Part shown: positions 7,830-18,100 of the stretch, piece after piece
Layout of the letters: each line of letters starts with the position of its first letter
Position numbering within the stretch: position 1 is the stretch's first letter
Virus record (IMG/VR): IMGVR_UViG_3300045999_007580
Span: 1 to 20,530 of that record
DNA length: 20,530 nt
Reading direction: 5' to 3' (one strand)
Source of the DNA: a virus
Translations under genes and position numbers: made by a program
Notes under the pieces: model-generated
Databases searched by the model: none
Told to the model about the DNA's origin: nothing
The model's input: only the letters and a program-made list of their open reading frames with translations

Positions 7830-8698
7830 TGAATATCAATAAGTACGTAAGAGAATTTGTAAAAAACAAACTTAACGAAGGTTTTACGGAAGAAGGTAAT
7901 CCTGATACAAAGTATTATGCTTTTGATTGGGATGATAATATAATGTTTATGCCTACGTCAATCATTGTTTTAAGTGAAAACGACGATGAGGTTCCGATGT
8001 CTACAGAGGACTTTGCAGAACACAGACACCAAATCGGAAAAGAACCATTTAGTTATAAAGGTACGACTGTTGTTGATTTTGCACCAGACCCATTTAGAAA
8101 TTTTGGAGTTAAAGGTGATAAGAGATTCGTATTGGATGCAATGGTGGCATCTGTTGGTCCATCTTGGAATGATTTTGTTGAGTGTATCAATGGTGGGTCT
8201 ATATTTGCAATCATCACAGCAAGAGGTCACAACCCAAATACATTAAAAGAGGGTGTTTATAATCTTATAATGGCTAATAAGAATGGTCTTAATAGTAGAA
8301 CACTAGCAGAAAACCTTTATAAATATAGAAATATCGGTAATGAAGTGACAGGTGAAAAAAAGACAAAAGCTTTAACACCAAAAGAATTACGTGAGTATTT
8401 GGACCTTTGTAGATTTTATCCCGTGTCTTTCGGTGAGGGGTCCGCAACTAATCCTGAAGAGGGGAAAATCAAAGCAATGAGAGAGTTTATTTCTTATTGT
8501 AAAGATATGGCTCAAGAAATAGGTGAAAAAGCATTCTTCAAAAATGATGTAGAAAACAATGAAATACTACCTATTATTGGTTTTTCTGATGATGACCCTA
8601 GAAATATAGATAAGATGAAAGAATTTTTAGATGATGAAGATACTGAAAAACTAGTAAAAACTTATTTAACTAAAGGAGGAGAAAAAAAGGAAATCTAG
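7829..8698 (+). CDS. HAD-superfamily phosphatase-like protein
   Basis: A 289-residue protein with the haloacid dehalogenase motifs. Motif I is FDWDDN (nucleophile D33 and general acid D35), motif II is IITARG (T130), and motif IV is GFSDDDPRNID (D254-D256). Motif III is probably one of K213 or K215 in EEGKIKAM. This set predicts a Mg-dependent phosphotransferase; the T4 polynucleotide kinase phosphatase domain is the best-known phage example, but no P-loop kinase domain is present. Residues 140-245 are an inserted, largely helical cap-like region. The first 17 residues, MNINKYVREFVKNKLNE, form an amphipathic helix before the catalytic core and end in an LxE sequence such as T4 prohead proteases cleave. 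Its substrate is unknown. An enzyme inside a sheath-tube operon is unexpected unless it acts on, or rides in, the virion. Confidence 0.85.
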   Translation: MNINKYVREFVKNKLNEGFTEEGNPDTKYYAFDWDDNIMFMPTSIIVLSENDDEVPMSTEDFAEHRHQIGKEPFSYKGTTVVDFAPDPFRNFGVKGDKRFVLDAMVASVGPSWNDFVECINGGSIFAIITARGHNPNTLKEGVYNLIMANKNGLNSRTLAENLYKYRNIGNEVTGEKKTKALTPKELREYLDLCRFYPVSFGEGSATNPEEGKIKAMREFISYCKDMAQEIGEKAFFKNDVENNEILPIIGFSDDDPRNIDKMKEFLDDEDTEKLVKTYLTKGGEKKEI

Positions 8699-8765
8699 AA
8701 ATACTTATAATGCAACGATAATTTTTAAAAATAACAAAGTAAATAGAAAAAAATTTAGTTGGATA

Positions 8766-8773
8766 TATTTATA
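8766..8773 (+). promoter_or_regulatory. TATTTATA motif before the tube gene
   Basis: TATTTATA followed by ATAAAAATAAA lies in the 108-base gap after the HAD gene, 33 bases before the tube ATG, the same spacing as at the sheath gene. The remainder of the gap (8699-8765) is AT-rich with no other recognisable element. Confidence 0.4.
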
Positions 8774-8806
8774 ATAAAAATAAAAGAAACAAAAAAATAG
8801 ATAGAC

Positions 8807-9295
8807 ATGGCTGATTTGTTAATGAAAATGCCCTTTCAGTATGAACCAAAAAGAAAAAACAGGTTCATCATAACTTTCCCATCTTCTTTGGGGATTAACT
8901 CTTGGTATGTTGAAAGTGCTTCAAGACCAAAAATTGAAATTAAAGAAGTTCCAATTCCGTTCTTGAATACTGAAACATATGTTGCAGGTCAATTCAAATG
9001 GGGTTCAATTGACGTTACATTCCGTGACCCAATCGGTCCTTCAGCATCACAAGCTCTTATGGAATGGGTTCGTTTACATGCTGAATCAGTTACAGGTCGT
9101 ATGGGTTATGCTGCGGGTTATAAAAAAGACATTGACCTTGAAATGTTGGACCCAACAGGTGTGGCAGTTGAAAAATGGATTTTACAAGGAACATTCTTAA
9201 CAAATGTTGACTTTGATTCATTAGGTTACGGTGAAGATGGTTTAATTACAGTTAAAGCAACATTAAGACCTGATAGATGTATCTTAGTATACTAA
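8807..9295 (+). CDS. Tail tube protein (gp19-type)
   Basis: A 162-residue protein, essentially the length of T4 gp19 (163). It forms the stacked hexameric rings of the inner tail tube. The N-terminus MADLLMKMPFQYEPKRKNRF, then IITFPSSLGINSWYVESAS, VPIPFLNTETYVAGQFKWG, IDVTFRDPIGPSASQALMEW and the C-terminal NVDFDSLGYGEDGLITVKAT follow the tube family closely (the FxYEPKRxNRF and DFSxLxYxxxDxxxI patterns are typical). No insertion or truncation is seen. The gene is flanked by a motif-bearing leader at 8766 and by a strong rho-independent terminator at 9317-9346, so it is probably a monocistronic or 3'-terminal high-level transcript, as fits a major structural protein. Confidence 0.97.
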   Translation: MADLLMKMPFQYEPKRKNRFIITFPSSLGINSWYVESASRPKIEIKEVPIPFLNTETYVAGQFKWGSIDVTFRDPIGPSASQALMEWVRLHAESVTGRMGYAAGYKKDIDLEMLDPTGVAVEKWILQGTFLTNVDFDSLGYGEDGLITVKATLRPDRCILVY

Positions 9296-9316
9296 AAACA
9301 AAATAAAATATTATCC

Positions 9317-9346
9317 AATCCCATCTATTTTAGGTGGGATTTTTTA
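9317..9346 (+). terminator. Rho-independent terminator after the tube gene
   Basis: AATCCCATCT (9317-9326) pairs with AGGTGGGATT (9332-9341), a 10-bp stem with one G-T pair and a 5-base loop, followed directly by a T-run. It begins 21 bases after the tube stop and is the clearest terminator in the window. Confidence 0.88.
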
Positions 9347-9352
9347 TTTACA
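9345..9352 (+). promoter_or_regulatory. TATTTACA motif before the gp26-like gene
   Basis: A variant of the recurring element overlapping the tail of the terminator, followed by TAAACTAAAG and 35 bases before the ATG at 9388. A terminator immediately followed by a promoter would uncouple the tube gene from the downstream assembly genes. Confidence 0.28.
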
Positions 9353-9387
9353 TAAACTAAAGTCAAGTTATTTTTAAAGAAAAAATT

Positions 9388-10146
9388 ATGGACCAAAGTG
9401 CACAATACGGACAGATGGATTTCAATCTACCACACGATTTAGTTACATTACCAACTAAAGGTGTTTTCTATAAACCAAAAAAGGAAAGTTTAAAGGTTGG
9501 TTATTTAACCGCTATGGATGAAAACTATTTGGCATCCCCAAATATTATAAATGATGGTATTATACATACATTACTTAAAAATAAAATATATGAACCTGGA
9601 TTTGACATCAACCAATTACTTAATGTTGACGTTCAGGCTATTTTGATATTTTTAAGAAACACTTCTTTTGGTAGTGAATACGATTTCAAGATTAGAGACC
9701 CTAAAACTGATTCTTTATTTGAAACTACAATTATGTTAGATAACATTAATATAAAAGAGTCTGAAATACAACCTAACGAAGAAGGTCTTTTTGAATTCGT
9801 ACTTCCTAAAACAAAAAAGAAGGTAAAGTTACGTTTATTAAATTTAGGTGATGAAAGAGAAATCGATAAAATGAAGGAGCAATATCCTGAAAAAATGGTT
9901 GCACCTGTGGTAACAAGAAGATTGGAAAAATCTATTGTTAGTGTTGATGGTGAAACAAATAGAGAACAGATTTCGAAATTTGTGAACCAATTACCAATAA
10001 TGGACTCTAAAGAATTAAGAAAATTTTTAAGAAGGTGTGAACCTGAATTAGATTTATTAAAAACAATTATGGCCCCGTCAGGAGAAAAAGTTACTATTGA
10101 TGTGACTTTTGGGGCTGAATTTTTTCGTCCTTTCTTCGGAATATAG
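9388..10146 (+). CDS. gp26-like baseplate hub / tail assembly protein
   Basis: A 252-residue protein between the tube gene and the tape-measure-like gene. It contains LPHDLVTLPTKGVFYKP near the N-terminus, YLTAMDENYLASPNIINDG (about residues 39-57), a DVQAILIFLRNTSFGSEYDF segment, and a charged helical C-terminus ending in ITFGAEFF-like VTFGAEFFRPFFGI. This is the pattern of T4 gp26 and its marine-phage relatives (T4 gp26 is about 208 residues), a hub-associated assembly factor. The PTKGVFY element, a LxSPxxxxxG helix and the DxxxILixLR helix are the features I rely on. In lambda-like phages this position holds the tail assembly chaperone G, and a gp51-like frame follows immediately in the +1 register, so a chaperone role with the tape measure is a reasonable alternative. 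Confidence 0.78.
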   Translation: MDQSAQYGQMDFNLPHDLVTLPTKGVFYKPKKESLKVGYLTAMDENYLASPNIINDGIIHTLLKNKIYEPGFDINQLLNVDVQAILIFLRNTSFGSEYDFKIRDPKTDSLFETTIMLDNINIKESEIQPNEEGLFEFVLPKTKKKVKLRLLNLGDEREIDKMKEQYPEKMVAPVVTRRLEKSIVSVDGETNREQISKFVNQLPIMDSKELRKFLRRCEPELDLLKTIMAPSGEKVTIDVTFGAEFFRPFFGI

Positions 10147-10156
10147 AAAAAATGTA

Positions 10157-10276
10157 ATGGATGAATTCTTTTTAATCTCAAGAGAATTAAATTTTACCTA
10201 TAAGGATTTATTAGTTATGCCAACATTTGAAAGAAAATATTTCATTTCTAAAATTGTTGAAATGTATAAAAAATAA
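10157..10276 (+). CDS. gp51-like small assembly protein (39 residues)
   Basis: An ATG at 10157 opens 39 residues ending in TAA at 10274-10276. The peptide has the shape FFLISRELNFTYKDLLVMP then FERKYFISKIVEMYKK: an aromatic helix, a turn with a Tyr-Asp pair, MP, and a second helix with R/Y. This matches the short gp51 (baseplate hub assembly catalyst) proteins of T4-type phages and the C-terminal T part of tail assembly chaperones, where a GFT...MP..R.FY pattern is conserved. It lies 10 bases after the gp26-like stop and in the +1 frame relative to it. Its frame is open upstream to 10106, across the end of the gp26-like gene, so it could be made either from its own ATG or as a frameshift extension. 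Confidence 0.72.
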   Translation: MDEFFLISRELNFTYKDLLVMPTFERKYFISKIVEMYKK

Positions 10277-10285
10277 GGTCCATTC

Positions 10286-10293
10286 TATTTATA
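10286..10293 (+). promoter_or_regulatory. TATTTATA motif before the tape-measure gene
   Basis: TATTTATA followed by AAATAAAAAC lies in the 27-base gap after the gp51-like gene and ends 10 bases before the ATG at 10304. If it is a -10-like element the transcript would have almost no leader. Confidence 0.33.
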
Positions 10294-10303
10294 AAATAAA
10301 AAC

Positions 10304-12112
10304 ATGTTATTTTTTGACGCAGAAATAGAAGGTGGTGGTTCATCTAAGTTTAAATCTTTTGGTGGTGAAGCGGGGTTCCTTAAAGGAATGGAAACCGCAT
10401 TTTCTGATTACGTTGCAAATGTTACTGAAGGTCTTGCAGGATTAACAGATATTGTACAAAACCAACAAAAACAAATGGTTGGTATCGATACTGCTGCAAA
10501 AAATATTTTGCGAAGTATGGGTGGTATTGCCGACTTTACGGGAAAGGGGTCGGATAGAGCAGGTGAATTTAGAAGAACTCTAAGTGATGCATTATCACTA
10601 AGTTTGAAATTCGGAGGTTCGATGAAAGATGTCCAAGAAGCTGCTGCCGGATTAGCTGAAGGTATGGGTAGAATGGTAAATCCATCTGCGGTGTTTTTAA
10701 AAGACATAATTGCAACAGGAAAGGCTTTTGGTTTAACAAATAAGGAAGTAACAAAAATGGTTACAGACCTTGTAAGGATGGGAGGTACTCAAGAGGAGGC
10801 ATTACAAACTATGAGAGGTATTGCCGACGAAGCAAGAAGAGCGGGTGTTAATACTGCGGCATATATGAAAGCGGTACAGGGCGGATTAAAAATGGCCGGT
10901 GGATTTGGATTCAAAAATGGTATAGAAGGATTAAAAACCATGGCCAAACAAGCGGCAATGTTAAGAACTTCAATTGAAAGTATCGGAGCTAAAGGTTTAC
11001 AACAAAAAATTTTAGACCCTGAAGGTGCGATAGAAGCAGCAGCAGGATTTCAAATGTTAGGAGGAGCGATTGGTAAATTAGGAGACCCGTTCCAATTATT
11101 ATATATGGCTCAAAGTGACATGGCTGGTCTTCAAGATGAACTTGCAAAATCTACGGCATCAGCATTTAAGTTTAATAAGGCTACCGGAACATTTGACGCA
11201 TCAACACAAGATTTATATAGATTAAGACAACAAGCAGAACTGACAGGTGCCAATTTGGACGACATGTTAGAGTCTGGTCGAGAGATGGCAAAATTAGACT
11301 TTATTAGTAAATCGGTAGATTTATCAAATCTTGATGAAGCACAACAAGGAGTTTTATCGAGTTTAGCCCAAATTGATAAAGATGGTAAAGTCAGGGTTGA
11401 TATTCCTGGTTTTGATGAAGGAACAAAAGACTTGACTGAATTAATGAAAGACCAAAACTTTAAAGACGCACTCGATAAGTACGAAATTGATTCCAAAAAA
11501 ACAGCTGAAGAAATTGCAATCAGTCAAATGAATCTTGAAGAAAAACAATTATCCTCATTACAACAAATAGAAAAAGCAATTGTTTTAAGTTTGAGTGATA
11601 AGGAACAAGAAAAATTAATAAAAGACATAGAAGAAACAAACAAAATAACCGCGGATGCCTATAAAAAATTGACTAGTGATGTATCGACATTATCACAAAA
11701 AGAATTAACAGAAGGTACTAGACTAGAAAAAGGTGTTGCAACGGCTGGTGCTACAACCTTAGAAACGGGAACTGAAGGGTTAAAAAGGTCTCTTGAAAAT
11801 ATTAGTACGATAAATGATGCGTTTTTTCCAAACAGTGGCACCGCCCCTACGATTCTATCCAAAGGTAAAATATATCAAGGAATTGTCGGTGATGAAGTTG
11901 CTGTTGGAACCAACTTAGGAAGTGCATTATCAAACGTAGGTGGAAATGTTGGAGGAAGTATTGACATTAATATAAACTTGAATGGTAGTATTAGTGGTGA
12001 CAATAATCTTATTACTAACATGTTTAAAAAACCCGAGGTACAAAAAGAAATTATGGACACAGTTTTATACAAATTAAACCAGTATAAAAGACAACAAGGT
12101 GTTATTTCCTAA
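10304..12112 (+). CDS. Tape-measure-like tail protein (gp29-type)
   Basis: A 602-residue, mostly helical protein, close to the length of T4 gp29 (590), which sets tail length and sits in the baseplate hub. Long Ala/Gly/Lys-rich helices fill residues 20-340 (for example SDALSLSLKFGGSMKDVQEA, KAFGLTNKEVTKMVTDLVRM and GIEGLKTMAKQAAMLRTSIE), and a coiled-coil-prone Glu/Lys segment covers about 390-455. The C-terminus carries the Gly/Asn-rich SIDININLNGSISGDNN beta segment and then a short helix, an ending common in phage tape measures. No peptidase or lysozyme domain and no long transmembrane segment is obvious, although AAAGFQMLGGAIGKLG (about 246-261) is a hydrophobic candidate for pore insertion. 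Its position after the gp26/gp51-like pair and before the baseplate genes supports the call. The homology to gp29 is inferred from length and order. Confidence 0.8.
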   Translation: MLFFDAEIEGGGSSKFKSFGGEAGFLKGMETAFSDYVANVTEGLAGLTDIVQNQQKQMVGIDTAAKNILRSMGGIADFTGKGSDRAGEFRRTLSDALSLSLKFGGSMKDVQEAAAGLAEGMGRMVNPSAVFLKDIIATGKAFGLTNKEVTKMVTDLVRMGGTQEEALQTMRGIADEARRAGVNTAAYMKAVQGGLKMAGGFGFKNGIEGLKTMAKQAAMLRTSIESIGAKGLQQKILDPEGAIEAAAGFQMLGGAIGKLGDPFQLLYMAQSDMAGLQDELAKSTASAFKFNKATGTFDASTQDLYRLRQQAELTGANLDDMLESGREMAKLDFISKSVDLSNLDEAQQGVLSSLAQIDKDGKVRVDIPGFDEGTKDLTELMKDQNFKDALDKYEIDSKKTAEEIAISQMNLEEKQLSSLQQIEKAIVLSLSDKEQEKLIKDIEETNKITADAYKKLTSDVSTLSQKELTEGTRLEKGVATAGATTLETGTEGLKRSLENISTINDAFFPNSGTAPTILSKGKIYQGIVGDEVAVGTNLGSALSNVGGNVGGSIDININLNGSISGDNNLITNMFKKPEVQKEIMDTVLYKLNQYKRQQGVIS

Positions 12113-12129
12113 AAAAATATAAAACAATC

Positions 12130-12137
12130 TATTTATC
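12130..12137 (+). promoter_or_regulatory. TATTTATC motif before the giant baseplate gene
   Basis: A one-mismatch copy of the recurring element followed by ATAAAAAG, 13 bases before the ATG at 12151 and within the 38-base gap after the tape-measure gene. There is no other candidate signal in the gap. Confidence 0.3.
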
Positions 12138-12150
12138 ATAAAAAGACTGA

Positions 12151-15100
12151 ATGGAGAGTCCACTATCATTTAATTCAAGTGAAAATTTTAGAAAAAAGCT
12201 TTTGGTGCGAAATCTTCCACCATATAAAGTTGATAATGCTTTTTCTAATGAAAGTAAACCTGGTTCGTCAGAATTTACTTTTAATGACTTCAGCACTGTA
12301 GACTCACCTAGCGTTGAACAAATTGGAGACAAACAAGAAAAATTATTATTACCCATAAATCAATACGGACCACAAAAACCAAATAAAGATTATGGTAATA
12401 CTGTAACAATAAATGATAACCAAAATTATAAGACAAACGAAGGTGAATATGGTTATCCTGATACTATTGGAAGTGATTTAGAAACTATCGGTAATAATAC
12501 TGAAAAACAAATTATTATAAAAAATGTTTATAGACCTGAAAACGGATTATCTGATTTTGGTTCTACCGCATGGTACATAAACAATGATAAAGTAATCACA
12601 ACTATCGGTGAAGGTGAATATACAGTACAAGACACAGTCGGAAGTAGTTTAGAAACTACAGCAAACGCAGATAGACCAACATTAATTACTAATAATCAAT
12701 ATGGACCACAAACATTATCAAATGTTGAAGTTTCAATAAATAATAATTTTCAAACTAACGCTAATGAAGGTGAATATGGTTTTCCTGATACGATTGATAG
12801 TCCATTAGAAATAAAGGGTGAAACCGATAGACCGGTATTAATTGCTATAAATCAATACGGACCTGAAAATTTACCAACAACTGAAGTATCAATAAACAAC
12901 AATTTACAAACAAATTCAAACGAAGGTGAGTATGGTTATCCTGATACTGTAGATAGTGAATTACAAATTGTAGGTCAAGACACAAGAAAACCAAATTTTT
13001 TACAAAATCAATGGGGACCTGAACAAGGTCAAAGTGAAACCGAAGTTGAGCCTTATAGAAAATTAAAAAGTCTAACAATACCACAAGGTAACTATGATGT
13101 TACTGATTCGGACGGTTCTTTATTAGAATTAGTGGGTGGTGTTAAAGAAACTGAAGCGTATCTATCTAATAGATATGCAACCGGAGAAGGATTTTATGAC
13201 CCTACAGATTTTAAAACATTTCAATTAGCGGCATTACAATTACCATACGCTAATTCTGATAATACGTTTATATTTTTACCATCAACTTACACTCCTTATA
13301 GTATTTTATTAGAGGATGACCCGTCAGGTTCTGAGGGTTCTTTGTCTGAGGATTCTGATTTAGCAATGATTGGTGCTAAAAGTTTGAACAAAGAATTTAA
13401 ACACAGAGTAGCTTTAGAACTTTACCAACAAACATTAGGTCAAGTAAATATATTTAATTCAAACGTAGACCCAGTTACGGGTGAAATTTCCGCAAAACCA
13501 AACACAGACCCTTTTGATGCGATTGGATTACTTACGGGGAACATTCCTATCGTATCAAGAGTTTATAATATTACAACACCTGACTTCTTATTTGGTCAGG
13601 GAATTAATTTTGCAGCTAAGTTAGCGGGATTATATTCACCTTATTCTTATATACCTGGTGAGTATTTTGATTATCCTGACCGTATAATTAACGGACCTTT
13701 TGTAAATCCTTTATCTTTAATAGGAGGTGCTATTGGTTCTTTATTCAGTGCATTACAAGGAGCAAATCAATCATCTTCTGAGTTGATGTTAGAATATACA
13801 TCAATTCCTACTAGAAAATTATTATATGACCAATTAAAATACAATCAGTATAGACCAAATTATAAAATCGGTACTAACCTAACTGCACCAAAAGGTGTAT
13901 TTTATATTGGTGAAAGAAAAAATCATCTTGCAGAATTATTATCACCTGCCGCAGAACTACCTCAAAATAAAGATAGAACTGGTTCATCTATTGGACCTGT
14001 ACAATCTTATTCAAATATGGGTAAACTTTATGAGACGGACCAACTTGATGGTACACTATTTGGTATAAACAGTAGAAACTTTTATAGTGCTGGTAGCACA
14101 AAAGATGGGTGTATACTTATAGGTAGTAGTGTATTTGGTGGGTTTACATGGATTGGAAATAAGGAATCAAATGATGTAAATAACCCTAAACCCGGCGCAT
14201 TACAGGGGAGAGGTGGTGAACAATTTGAAGACACTAGTGAATTTAAGTTTGGACAACTTACTGACTTTGGAAAAAGTGAGTCCACAAGATACAATTTTAC
14301 ACCAGGTTCAATCTTAGATGTAACACAAAAGTTAATAGATGCGGGACAAAGAAAGTCCGTTCAAAACCCAAAAGAACACGTAGGTAATGCAATTAATCAA
14401 ATTACCAAAGTATTCAATGATGGGTACCAAGAAATTACTAAGGGTTCTAAAACATTAAGATGGACAACTAAAAACTCAACAGGTGGAGGACAAGTCCAAG
14501 GTTTAGAATATTGTAGAGTTTTCACAAAAGATAGACCATATTATACATTTGATGAGTTACAAAAAACGGATGGTAATATTAGAAAGTTTACTTCATCAGT
14601 ATTAGATAGTACGTATAACTTAAATATTGCACCTGTTGAAGGTAGTAGTTTGAGAGATGGAAGGGTTAAAAAATATATGTTCTCTCTTGAGAACTTAGCT
14701 TGGGGTAGTTCAAATAAAAAAGGTTACACTTATGATGATTTACCGGCATGTGAAAAAGGACCAAATGGAGGTAGAATTATGTGGTTCCCCCCTTATGAGT
14801 TATCATTTGATGAAAGTATATCAACTCAATGGCAAGATAATAACTTTTTAGGTCGTACAGAACCAATATATACATATACTAATACATCAAGAAAGGGTAA
14901 CGTATCCTTTAAGATAATAGTTGACCACCCATCAATACTAAACTTATTGGTTGATGAGGAATTGAAAGATATCAGTGATAGTAACGAAATAACTCAAATT
15001 ATTGATTCATTTTTTGCTGGATGTACTAAATATGATTTATGGGATTTAGTATCTAAGTTTCCTAATTTTACACCAAGTGATATATTCCAAGCTCAAATTC

Positions 15101-18100
15101 TTACACAAGAAGATTTAGTAACGGTTGTAGAACAAAATAGTTATACCACAGTTCAACAAAATATAGATATCGGAGGTCAAACTGAAACAACTCCAAGGGC
15201 TTCAGATTGTGTTGTATTTCATTATGAAATTGGTTTAAATACCAATTTGGAGTATACCGCTTGTAGTGGTAACCAACAAATATTAACTTTAAGTGCTGGT
15301 GACAAGGGGGATATATGTGTTAAACGAGGAACCACACCAAATATAGTAACCCCCGACCCATCAAATATTGTAACACCAACAGGACAAGATTGTGAACTTA
15401 ATCCTGCTAGCGGACAGACACAAACAACACCTAATGAAACACCAAAACCCACAAATATTTCATTCCCTGATATTGGTTTTTACTTTGATAACGATTATCC
15501 AATAGGTAAAAATACTAGAGTGGATACTGTGGGGGACAACGAAGATTTTGAATTATGGTATAACAAATATATTAATTCTGAAAGTTGTTACTTAAATGGT
15601 GGTTGCGAAAACCAAGAATATCAAAAAGCATTAGATAAAATTATACAATATGGTGATGCACAAAAAACAGATGTTACAAATTTTGTTTTAGGTTTAGATA
15701 AGGCGGCACAAGACAAATATCTTGATAGTTTTATTGATACAAGAAAAAGTGAGATTTCTGAATTTTTCAAATTCGTCAAATCTGAATTTGATGAAGCTAA
15801 AAAGTTCATCGAGACTATAGGTCCATTAATGGCCGACGGAAATACAATTAAATTTAGTTTAGGGTCTAGTGCATCTGCGGTAAGTGATAATAGTTATAAT
15901 TTACACCTTTCAAAAAGAAGATTAGACTCGGTTATTAAATGGGTTAAAAAACAATCTTATGATGGTGTTAAATTTGATAAATTTATAGAACAAGGAAAAT
16001 TAGTTATCACATCTGCAACACCATCAGGTGAAGATGCAATTATTGATGATTTATATTATAAATCAATTAACTGTAATAAACCATTTAAGACTAATAGTGC
16101 TGAGGGTACCGTTTCAGTAAACGCCATGGCATGTAGAAGAACTAAAATATTTAATGTTGAAGTAACAAAAAATAATTCAGAAAATGAAAATGGTGAACAA
16201 CAACCAAGTAATACACAAGTTAATCAAGAGACCGCAGGTCAAGACTTTACTATTATTGGTCAGAGTAATATAACACCAACCACCACCACTTCACAACAAC
16301 CAAATACGTCCACAAACCCTTTTGTTAATCAACAACCTGATTCAGACCCTAATACTGTAACACCACCAAACACTAGAGAACAAGTGGTAAATAGACAAGA
16401 AAGACAAACATATAAAGACTTAACTAAACGTTTGGCTAGAAAATTATTAACAGAATGTAACTATTTTGAATATTTGGAAAGAACAAATCCTATGATTTAT
16501 GACGGAATAAAATCCAAAATAAAATATTTTCAACCCGCTTTCCACTCTATTACACCTGAAGGATTAAATTCCAGACTGGTTTTCCTACAACAATGTATGA
16601 GACCTGGTGATACAATACCTACCGTTTCTACAACAGGTCAAGGACAAGAACAATTAATATATAATGATGTTTCAAATAGTGCGTTTGGGGCACCTCCTAT
16701 CTGTGTTCTTAGAATTGGTGACTTTTTCAATACTAAAATAGCAATCGACCAAATATCATTAAAATATGATGACGGTAAATTTGATTTGAATCCTGAAGGT
16801 ATCGGTATCCAACCTATGATAGCAACAGTAAGTATATCTTTTAGTTTCATTGGTGCTCATGGTTTAGCAGGACCTGTTGCTAAGTTACAAAATGCATTAT
16901 CATTTAATTACTATGCTAATACTGAAATGTATGACGAACGTGCTGAATCCACAGAAACTTTAGACCAATTAGAAACATACGATAGACAGATTTTAGACCA
17001 AGTAGAAGAACAAGTAGGTGTCGTAGACACCTCAGCTCCAAGACCTGAAATAAATAATGGAGGTGTTACTATCGGTAAAACTTTAACAAATGTATTAAAC
17101 ATAGATACATCCGTTACTACAGGTACAATTGAATATAAAGATATTTTTAGTAATTTAGTAGACGGTACAAAAAATTATGCAGATAAGGTAACAACAACTT
17201 TAGAAAAAATTAATGAAGAATTTTTATTTGGTGGGTTACAAATCTTTACTAAAGATAGAAAATATACTGAGGGTAACTTTAATTATTTAGGTGGTAATAT
17301 GACGGATACTGCAACTATTTTTGGTTACTCAGACAAGATTCAAACAAAAATGGACAATTTAGCTACAAAGGCTAAAACTGATGTTGATAATGGAATAACT
17401 CCACTACTTGTCGGTATTGGTAATGAGAATTTATCTGATGTAGAAATAAGAAAAGTTAAAAGACAAATTAAAAAAGACATTGATTCTAAAAAAGATAAAA
17501 TGTTGAATTCACTACAAAACTATTCAAACGAGATAACAAATACAGAATTGAATTACATCAATTTGATTGATAAAATAAATTATGTATCTAACAGTAATGA
17601 TGGGTTTATAAAGAAAAATAATTCAACAATCATTTATAATTTATCTGGTACAACAGAAGTAACTCAACCAACACTAACAGGTGTGAATAATACTTTACAA
17701 GAATTGATTGAAGATTCACTTTTAATCAAAAACGATTTGAATGACGTGAATCAAAAGTTAATAGAGTTTAGTTTGATACCAACAGGTGACTATGATTATA
17801 GTGAAAACTATACACAGGATATGTATTTTAGTACACCACAACCACCAAATAAGGTTGTATATTTTATGTTGTTTGGAAAAGAAATTATAGACGACCCAAA
17901 TAAGTTTGCTGAAAACTTAATATTAAACGCAATACCTGATATTAGTGATGAATCAAAAACTAATTGGATGACTTGGCTCATGACTACACTTACAGGAAGT
18001 AATGGTCTTGTTGATATATACAAATCCTCAAAAACAACGGTTGACAAAAAAATATCCGATTATAGGGCAACTTTTTATAATCCATTATTTAATACTTACA

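Noticed and set aside
7970-8246. Overlapping frames of 86 and 90 residues on both strands of the HAD gene
   Set aside because: The HAD catalytic motifs fix the true frame; neither alternative has a plausible domain.
8699-8765. Possible terminator after the HAD gene
   Set aside because: The only self-complementarity is A/T runs (TTTTTAAAAA); there is no GC-bearing stem or following T-run.
9633-10181. 182-residue minus-strand open frame
   Set aside because: It is the shadow of the gp26-like gene, which has clear family motifs; the minus frame has no recognisable domain.
11131-11496. 121-residue minus-strand open frame inside the tape-measure gene
   Set aside because: Ser/Leu-rich composition is what the antisense of the helical Lys/Asp-rich gene would give; no leader or domain.
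12295-13140. CRISPR-like or noncoding repeat array
   Set aside because: The repeats are in frame, about 156-171 bases long and diverge at codon third positions, so they are protein repeats, not a CRISPR array.
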